A stretch of 10,740 bases of DNA from positions 1-10,740 of the forward strand of contig URFD01000054.1 in assembly GCA_900547015.1 (NCBI GenBank), written 5' to 3'. This DNA is from an uncultured Oscillospiraceae bacterium. GTDB lineage: Bacteria; Bacillota; Clostridia; Oscillospirales; Ruminococcaceae. Below the pieces are notes generated by a model. It had not been told where the DNA came from, searched no databases, and saw only the letters and a program-made list of their open reading frames with translations. Each line of letters starts with the position of its first letter. Positions within the stretch are counted from its first letter, which is position 1. The position numbers and the translations under genes are program-made. This document shows positions 1-4,537 of this stretch, one piece after another.

Positions 1-160
1 CTATCATGTGCAATATTTTTTTCCTTTGTTTACGTTTTAACAGTCCTCTTTTGTCTTTTTTAGAGTTTTTCTTCTCATTCTAATTCAAAATCTTATATAA
101 TCTACCGATTTTTCTTCCCCTATTTCTAAACATTTTCTCCTCTTTTCAGGGTATCCCAGC
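1..160. other. AT-rich intergenic stretch without a recognisable gene
   Basis: No supported coding region is present. The plus strand is rich in T and pyrimidine runs. A TATAAT hexamer occurs at 96-101, but its upstream partner is poor (TTCTCA at 72-77, 18-base spacing), and transcription from it would run into the convergent exporter operon. I do not call it a promoter. The stretch probably separates the exporter operon, which ends just to the right, from a gene beyond the left edge. Confidence 0.5.
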
Positions 161-201
161 AAAAAAGCGGCAGGAGCATCCTTTCGGATTGCCCTGCCGC
201 T
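161..201 (-). terminator. Intrinsic terminator of the ThrE-type exporter operon
   Basis: Read on the minus strand, AGCGGCAGG (193-201) pairs perfectly with CCTGCCGCT (166-174), a 9-bp GC-rich stem. The interior can fold further through ATCC/GGAT around a GAAA tetraloop. A run of T follows directly on the minus strand (the A tract at 161-166). It lies about 30 bases past the stop of the downstream exporter gene, so it fits a rho-independent end of that transcript. Confidence 0.88.
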
Positions 202-229
202 CATCAGTTCTTACCATGAAGAATACGGA

Positions 230-673
230 TTATCTGGATTTTTCGCCAGCCAGCTTCCGAAAAATCGGAGCCGGCAGAGAGAAGGTACATACGATTGCCA
301 GTGCAATTGCCACGGCAATCTTAATCGTTTCAATTCCCTTTGCAGCCGCCATATCGTTGTATCCCATAATAAAGTTGTAGGCTGTATAGTAGATTCCGGC
401 ACCGGGAACCAGCGGGAAAATTCCGCAAATCAAAAAGATGGTAACCGGGGTTTTTCGACGCACCGCAAAGGTGCGCGCCATCATCGTCAGCACGATGACC
501 GCCGCAAACGAAGCCACTGCCGGGGAGGGATAGTTCGCCACCACCAGCAGATAGCACAGCCATCCAGCTGAGCCGCACATACCCGAATAAACATACTGCT
601 CACGCGGCACCTGAAACAGAACCGCAAAGGCTACTGTTGCAAAAAAAGCAACCACAGATTGAATCAGCAGCAT
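230..673 (-). CDS. Threonine/serine exporter family protein, ThrE_2-type subunit (YjjB-like)
   Basis: A 147-residue, highly hydrophobic protein with about four or five likely membrane segments (roughly residues 3-21, 31-47, 50-68, 77-97, 117-133). It matches the small ThrE_2 (DUF3815) half of the threonine/serine exporter family. The motif FPLVPGAGIYY (86-96) resembles the IPLVPG motif of the partner protein, as expected for related halves of one fold. In this family the two halves are either fused (actinobacterial ThrE) or encoded separately, as in E. coli YjjP/YjjB. They are thought to export small amino or organic acids across the cytoplasmic membrane. The ATG has the ribosome binding site AAAGGAGG at 679-686, and only 13 bases separate it from the stop of the partner gene, so the two are almost surely co-transcribed. 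The substrate cannot be read from sequence. Confidence 0.88.
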   Translation of the reverse strand: MLLIQSVVAFFATVAFAVLFQVPREQYVYSGMCGSAGWLCYLLVVANYPSPAVASFAAVIVLTMMARTFAVRRKTPVTIFLICGIFPLVPGAGIYYTAYNFIMGYNDMAAAKGIETIKIAVAIALAIVCTFSLPAPIFRKLAGEKSR

Positions 674-686
674 CCTACTTCCTCCT

Positions 687-1523
687 TTATACGATTGGTC
701 CGGTCAGCATGGTGACCAAACTGAGCATAAAGCCCACGCCCAGCGCAATACAGCACGCCACCAGCACCGCATCGATCATCCGAATCGTTCCGGAAAGATA
801 GTCGCCGTTGAGAAAATCTCGAATCGAGTTGGTCAGCGGAACACCAGGCACCAGCGGAATGATGGAACCAATGATGATTTTATCCATATTTTCTCCAAAG
901 ATGAAGTGGAAAAACAGGACACCGGTCAGGGTAACCAGCGCGCTACTCAGGATATTGAGCATAATTTTATTGGCTTTTCTGGCGCTGAGAAACAGTACAA
1001 AGCACCATACCAACATTCCCGATATAAAGGAAGCCAAGCTGTCCAGCACGCTGCCGCCCAAAAGATAGCAGAAGGATGCCGAGCCGACTCCCGAAGCAAA
1101 CACCTGAAACCACTGGCTGGTGAAGGGAATCTGGTCGATTTCCTCGATTTTCTGCCAAGCCTGTTCCATCGTGCAGCGCTGTTCCACAATTTCACGGGAA
1201 AGGTTGTTGACTGCCGCTACCCTGCCCAGATGGATGGACGACAGCGGCACATGGCGCACCTGACAGGCATCGTCCGGTCCCTTGCACCCAGTCTCCTGCG
1301 CCAGCTGACGGCTGATTTGTGTGCCGTCCTCCTCGATGGAGGTAAAGATTCCGTTCGCCAAAACATATACATGAAACCGTTTGACCCCGTATGCCTTTGC
1401 AATTCGCTGCATAGTCTCCTGGACACGGAAAATTTCTCCTCCGTTTTTGAGCAGTACTTCCCCAATTCTGCTCGTAAGCTCCAGGACTTCCCTGTTCTTC
1501 TCCTGACTGTTGTTTGGCTCCAC
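687..1523 (-). CDS. Threonine/serine exporter family protein, DUF1212-type subunit (YjjP-like)
   Basis: A 278-residue protein with a soluble N-terminal part (about 1-135) and roughly five membrane segments after it (about 142-160, 164-182, 188-209, 215-232, 248-273). The soluble part carries the typical DUF1212 signature, including VLLKNGGEIFRVQETM (23-38) and the start of the FHVYVLANGIF stretch (50-60). The C-terminal part contains IIPLVPGVPL (221-230). It is the larger half of a split ThrE-type exporter and should form a membrane complex with the product of the next gene. The start codon is GTG (1521-1523), preceded on the minus strand by a purine-rich AAAGGGGAG ribosome binding site. I saw no better in-frame ATG at the N-terminus. 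It is the first gene of a two-gene operon with a promoter candidate at 1606-1634. Export of threonine and serine is a family-level inference; dicarboxylates such as succinate are reported for some YjjPB members. Confidence 0.9.
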   Translation of the reverse strand: MEPNNSQEKNREVLELTSRIGEVLLKNGGEIFRVQETMQRIAKAYGVKRFHVYVLANGIFTSIEEDGTQISRQLAQETGCKGPDDACQVRHVPLSSIHLGRVAAVNNLSREIVEQRCTMEQAWQKIEEIDQIPFTSQWFQVFASGVGSASFCYLLGGSVLDSLASFISGMLVWCFVLFLSARKANKIMLNILSSALVTLTGVLFFHFIFGENMDKIIIGSIIPLVPGVPLTNSIRDFLNGDYLSGTIRMIDAVLVACCIALGVGFMLSLVTMLTGPIV

Positions 1524-1558
1524 GCCCTTCTCCCCTTTCCGATATCACGAGAACCTTG

Positions 1559-1594
1559 ATTTCACACCGATGAAATTAACGGCCCAAATTTCAT
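1559..1594. promoter_or_regulatory. Inverted-repeat cluster in the exporter leader (candidate operator or 5' hairpin)
   Basis: ATGAAATT (1570-1577) and AATTTCAT (1587-1594) form a perfect 8-bp inverted repeat around a 9-base centre. A third half-site, ATTTCA (1559-1564), is inverted relative to TGAAAT (1571-1576) with a 6-base gap. The cluster begins about 12 bases downstream of the minus-strand -10 candidate (1606-1611), where a repressor site or a 5'-UTR stem-loop would act on the exporter operon. No regulator family is implied by the motif, and AT-rich repeats of this size can arise by chance. Confidence 0.35.
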
Positions 1595-1605
1595 TGTTCC
1601 CTCAT

Positions 1606-1634
1606 AGCATATCACAACCTGCACCATTTCTCAA
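1606..1634 (-). promoter_or_regulatory. Promoter candidate for the exporter operon
   Basis: On the minus strand, TTGAGA (1629-1634) is followed after exactly 17 bases by TATGCT (1606-1611). A TG one base before the -10 gives an extended -10 element. The start point would fall near 1599, about 75 bases before the GTG start. It diverges from the plus-strand promoter candidate at 1667-1695, and the two do not overlap. Confidence 0.55.
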
Positions 1635-1666
1635 TCTCCTTTTTGTCCAAAATGCTTTTTATTTCG

Positions 1667-1695
1667 TTGCATTCTTCAGCAATATGCGTTACAAT
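1667..1695 (+). promoter_or_regulatory. Promoter candidate for the cation diffusion facilitator gene
   Basis: TTGCAT (1667-1672) and TACAAT (1690-1695) are spaced by exactly 17 bases, a good sigma-A type match. Transcription would start near 1702, leaving a leader of about 73 bases before the chosen ATG. The site lies inside the upstream extension of the open frame, which supports the shorter start for the transporter. Confidence 0.6.
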
Positions 1696-1774
1696 AAATG
1701 AAATTGCGGTTGTCCCGATGCTTTGCTCCCGGCGCCGCAGTCCAACATCCGATTACATGGAGGCATCAGCTATC

Positions 1775-2962
1775 ATGATTCAAGCTTTGATTCGGCGCTT
1801 TATCCCCAATCATACCAACACCGGCGACCCCAAGGTGCGCGAGCGCTACGGAATCCTTGCCGCGGCGGTCGGCATCATTTCCAACCTGTTTTTGTTCCTC
1901 ATCAAAATCCTGACCGGTCTGTTGTTCAACAGCATCGCCATCGTTGCCGACGCGGTCAACAACCTTTCCGACGCAGGCTCCTCCATCATCACCCTGATTG
2001 CTTTTAAGATTGCCGGCAAGCCTGCCGACCCGGAGCATCCATACGGTCACGCCCGTATGGAGTACATCTCGGGCATGGCGGTTTCCTTCATCATCATCCT
2101 GCTGGGCATCCAGCTGATGGGCAGCTCGTTTGAAAAAATCCTCCACCCAGAGGCGGTCACCGTTTCGGTCATCACCTATGTGGTGCTGGCGGTTTCCATC
2201 CTCACCAAGCTCTGGCAGGGAATGTTCAACCGCTCGCTCGGAAAGTCCATCTCCTCCGAGGCGCTGCTGGCCACCGCAGCTGACAGCCTCAACGATGTCT
2301 ATGCAACCACCGCTGTTTTAATCAGCGCCATCGTCTACCACCTGACCTCCATTCCAATCGACGGCTGGATGGGTATGGCAGTCGCCCTCTTCATCACCAT
2401 TTCCGGCATCAAGCTGGTGATGGAAACCGGCAATCCGCTGCTGGGTCAGGCGCCTGACCCGGAATTTATTCAGGAGCTGGGCCGCCGCATCACCTCCTAT
2501 GATGGAGTCATCGGAATGCACGACCTTCAGATTCACAGCTACGGCCCGGGCAGAACCTTCGCCTCTGTCCATGCAGAGGTTCCGGCCAATGTGGATATCC
2601 TGGTCAGCCATGACATCATCGACAACATCGAGCGGGAAGTGGGCAAGGACATGGGCATTAATCTGGTCATCCACATGGACCCGATTGTGACCGACGACGA
2701 GCAGACCCTCGAGCTGAAGGCGAAGCTCGAGCAAATTGTTTCCGAAATTGACCCCAACCTGACCATGCACGATTTTCGTGCGGTGTCCGGTCCCAGCCAT
2801 ACCAACCTTGTCTTTGATGTGGTGATTCCGCCTGCCTTCTCCATCTCGGACGCTGAGCTGAGAAAGACGCTAAGCGAACAGGCTCGCAAGCTCGGCAACT
2901 ACTACTGCGTTGTCACTATCGACCACAACTACAGCTATGTCCCGAAGGGAAAGGCTCGATAA
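1775..2962 (+). CDS. Cation diffusion facilitator (CDF) family metal transporter with extended C-terminus
   Basis: Divalent metal/proton antiporter of the CDF family, probably exporting Zn, Fe, Mn or a similar ion through the cytoplasmic membrane. I start it at ATG 1775 (395 residues) because GGAGG lies at 1759-1763 and the promoter candidate precedes it. The frame stays open upstream to 1643, but that stretch is not protein-like. Membrane helices lie at about 29-50, 54-76, 98-116, 131-147, 175-190 and 197-214. Conserved CDF features are VADAVNNLSDAGSS (57-70, Asp59 and Asp66), HPYGHAR (88-94) and AADSLNDV (168-175, Asp170 and Asp174). A cytoplasmic dimerisation domain follows at about 220-302. 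A further ~90 residues (305-395) exceed the usual ~300-residue CDF length and look like a second copy of that domain. Metal specificity is not decided: the metal-site motifs use Asn where some relatives use His. Confidence 0.93.
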   Translation: MIQALIRRFIPNHTNTGDPKVRERYGILAAAVGIISNLFLFLIKILTGLLFNSIAIVADAVNNLSDAGSSIITLIAFKIAGKPADPEHPYGHARMEYISGMAVSFIIILLGIQLMGSSFEKILHPEAVTVSVITYVVLAVSILTKLWQGMFNRSLGKSISSEALLATAADSLNDVYATTAVLISAIVYHLTSIPIDGWMGMAVALFITISGIKLVMETGNPLLGQAPDPEFIQELGRRITSYDGVIGMHDLQIHSYGPGRTFASVHAEVPANVDILVSHDIIDNIEREVGKDMGINLVIHMDPIVTDDEQTLELKAKLEQIVSEIDPNLTMHDFRAVSGPSHTNLVFDVVIPPAFSISDAELRKTLSEQARKLGNYYCVVTIDHNYSYVPKGKAR

Positions 2963-2989
2963 TTTTTTTGCTCCGAGCGGCGCTTGCTC

Positions 2990-3019
2990 TTGGTTGCGGC
3001 ACACCGGTTGTGATATAAT
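2990..3019 (+). promoter_or_regulatory. Promoter candidate for the cmk-plsC-ispH/rpsA cluster
   Basis: A perfect TATAAT (3014-3019) is preceded by TG plus one base (3011-3013), an extended -10. TTGGTT (2990-2995) upstream gives an 18-base spacer. It lies after the CDF stop codon and just before the hairpin at 3031-3063, so RNA made from it would carry that hairpin almost at its 5' end. Confidence 0.65.
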
Positions 3020-3030
3020 GAAACACAGAC

Positions 3031-3063
3031 GGCGGCAGGGCTGCGTCCCTGCCGCCCTTTTTT
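3031..3063 (+). terminator. Intrinsic terminator-type hairpin between the CDF gene and cmk
   Basis: GGCGGCAGGG (3031-3040) and CCCTGCCGCC (3047-3056) form a perfect 10-bp stem with a 6-base loop, followed after one C by six T (3058-3063). It meets all criteria for a rho-independent terminator of the CDF transcript. However, the best promoter for cmk lies upstream of it, with its start about five bases before the stem. The hairpin may therefore also act as an attenuator or a 5'-stabilising hairpin for the housekeeping cluster. Confidence 0.85.
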
Positions 3064-3084
3064 ACGATTACGGAGGAATGATTT

Positions 3085-3771
3085 ATGATTCGAGTTGCGA
3101 TTGACGGCCCATCCAGCGCAGGCAAAAGCACAGTTGCCCGCAGGCTCGCCAAAGATTTTTCGATTGTTTATGTTGACACCGGTGCGATGTACCGCTGCAT
3201 CGGTCTGTATGTCCTGCGTCAGGGCTTTGATACCCGTGACCGTCAGGCTGTCTGCCAGTGTTTGGACTCCATCCGCATGGAAACCTCCTATGACGAGGTC
3301 AGCGGTCAGCGCATCTTCCTCAACGGCGAGGATGTTTCCGAAGCGATTCGCACCCCAGAGGCTTCTATGGCGGCCTCCAATGTTTCCGCCATTCCGGAGG
3401 TTCGCTCCTTCCTGCTGGCTTTGCAGCAGGATATGGCAAGCCATCAGAGCGTGATTATGGACGGCAGAGATATCGGCACCGTTGTCATTCCGGATGCCGA
3501 ACTGAAAATTTTCCTGACTGCCTCTGCGGAATCCCGCGCACACCGCCGCTGTCTGGAATATCAGCAGAAAGGGATGCCCGCAGAATATGACCAGATTCTC
3601 CGCGATGTCATCCAGCGCGACGAGCAGGATTCCACCCGCGCTTCCGCTCCGCTGCGTCAAGCAGAGGATGCTGTCCTCATCGACACCACCAACATCGGGT
3701 TTGAGGAGACGGTCGCACTGATGAAAAAGATGATGCTCGAAACCGCACAGCGGCTCTCGCTGACCATCTAG
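3085..3771 (+). CDS. cmk: Cytidylate kinase (CMP/dCMP kinase)
   Basis: Phosphorylates CMP and dCMP to the diphosphates with ATP, in the cytosol, for RNA, DNA and phospholipid precursor supply. At 228 residues it has the normal bacterial Cmk length. The P-loop is GPSSAGKST (8-16). It is followed by the family signature VDTGAMYR (30-37), LNGEDV (79-84) in the CMP-binding insertion, MDGRDIGTVV (125-134), and the lid/arginine region RDVIQRDEQDSTR (173-185). The strand near the C-terminus, LIDTT (198-202), is also typical. The ATG has GGAGG at 3072-3076 with 8-base spacing. Cmk next to rpsA is a widespread bacterial arrangement (E. coli cmk-rpsA; B. subtilis cmk-ypfD), and here plsC and ispH lie between. 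A 118-base gap to plsC contains no terminator that I can see, so co-transcription is likely. Confidence 0.97.
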   Translation: MIRVAIDGPSSAGKSTVARRLAKDFSIVYVDTGAMYRCIGLYVLRQGFDTRDRQAVCQCLDSIRMETSYDEVSGQRIFLNGEDVSEAIRTPEASMAASNVSAIPEVRSFLLALQQDMASHQSVIMDGRDIGTVVIPDAELKIFLTASAESRAHRRCLEYQQKGMPAEYDQILRDVIQRDEQDSTRASAPLRQAEDAVLIDTTNIGFEETVALMKKMMLETAQRLSLTI

Positions 3772-3889
3772 ACACCCCCATTTATTTTGCTTCAAAACGG
3801 AAGGGGCTGTTTGTGCGGTCTTAGGCTTTCAAGCCGAGCTTCAGCGTCTTCCTCCTCATCTTAAAAATCTGCTGGAAAGGACGATTTTT

Positions 3890-4513
3890 TTGTTCTACGA
3901 AATTGCAATCCGAGTCGTTGGCCTGTTGTGGCGATTCTGGTTTCATCTGGAAATCAACGGTCGGGAAAATGAACCGGCGCAGGGCGGATATATCCTCGCC
4001 GGCAACCACTGCTCTGCCATCGACCCGATGATTATCTGTCAGGGAATTCGCAAGCACCACATCCATTTTATGGCAAAGGCAGAGCTGTTCGACATCCCTG
4101 TTTTAAAGCACGTCATCCGCTGGCTGAACGCCTTCCCGGTATCCAGAGGAACCGGAGACACCACCGCGATTGAAACTGCCATGCAGGTCATCCGCGACGG
4201 TGAGGTTCTGGGGCTGTTCCCGGAAGGCACCCGAAGCAAGGACGGCAACCTGCTGCGCTTCAAATCCGGGCTTGCCCTGATTGCCCAGCAAACAGGGGCG
4301 TCGGTGCTGCCGGTCACCATCACCTACTGCGACCCCAAGAAGCGGTTCCGTTCCCGCGTTGTGGTCAACTACGGAACCCTGCTTTCCTGCGAGGAGCTCG
4401 GGATTCACACCACCGGTACTGCTGCCGGTGATCTGTCCCACGCAAGGGAGCTCAAGGAAGCTACCAGAAATTTACGGGCTGCCATGGAGCAGTTAAAGGC
4501 CCAGAACCTGTAG
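3890..4513 (+). CDS. plsC: 1-acyl-sn-glycerol-3-phosphate acyltransferase
   Basis: Transfers an acyl chain to lysophosphatidic acid to give phosphatidic acid, the precursor of membrane phospholipids, at the inner face of the membrane. The 207-residue protein has the acyltransferase blocks in order: NHCSAID (39-45; catalytic His40 and Asp45 in HX4D spacing), FPVSRGTGD (82-90), FPEGTRS (110-116) and VLPVTI (139-144). A short hydrophobic N-terminus (about 3-20) may anchor it. The start is TTG (3890-3892), with GGAAAGGA at 3874-3881 and 8-base spacing. No ATG nearby is in frame, so translation may be modest. The 118-base stretch from cmk (3772-3889) holds only a small GGCTT/AAGCC hairpin and no clear promoter. 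The next gene starts 24 bases after the stop with its own ribosome binding site, consistent with one operon. Confidence 0.93.
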   Translation: MFYEIAIRVVGLLWRFWFHLEINGRENEPAQGGYILAGNHCSAIDPMIICQGIRKHHIHFMAKAELFDIPVLKHVIRWLNAFPVSRGTGDTTAIETAMQVIRDGEVLGLFPEGTRSKDGNLLRFKSGLALIAQQTGASVLPVTITYCDPKKRFRSRVVVNYGTLLSCEELGIHTTGTAAGDLSHARELKEATRNLRAAMEQLKAQNL

Positions 4514-4537
4514 CCCCCACACAGAAAGGAAGCTATT

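Noticed and set aside
906..1559. A 217-codon plus-strand open frame opposite the exporter gene
   Set aside because: It is the shadow of a well-supported DUF1212-type gene and has no domain of its own.
1643..1774. N-terminal extension of the CDF transporter to an ATG at 1643
   Set aside because: It contains the promoter candidate at 1667-1695 and is not CDF-like; the GGAGG at 1759-1763 serves the ATG at 1775.
1702..1774. Possible metal riboswitch (such as NiCo/czcD or yybP-ykoY) in the CDF leader
   Set aside because: The leader is short and I could not match the conserved core of either class; only a weak TGCGG/CCGCA pairing is visible.
2935..3795. A 286-codon minus-strand open frame opposite cmk
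   Set aside because: It lies antisense to a clear CMP kinase and runs across the terminator hairpin; its composition is not protein-like.
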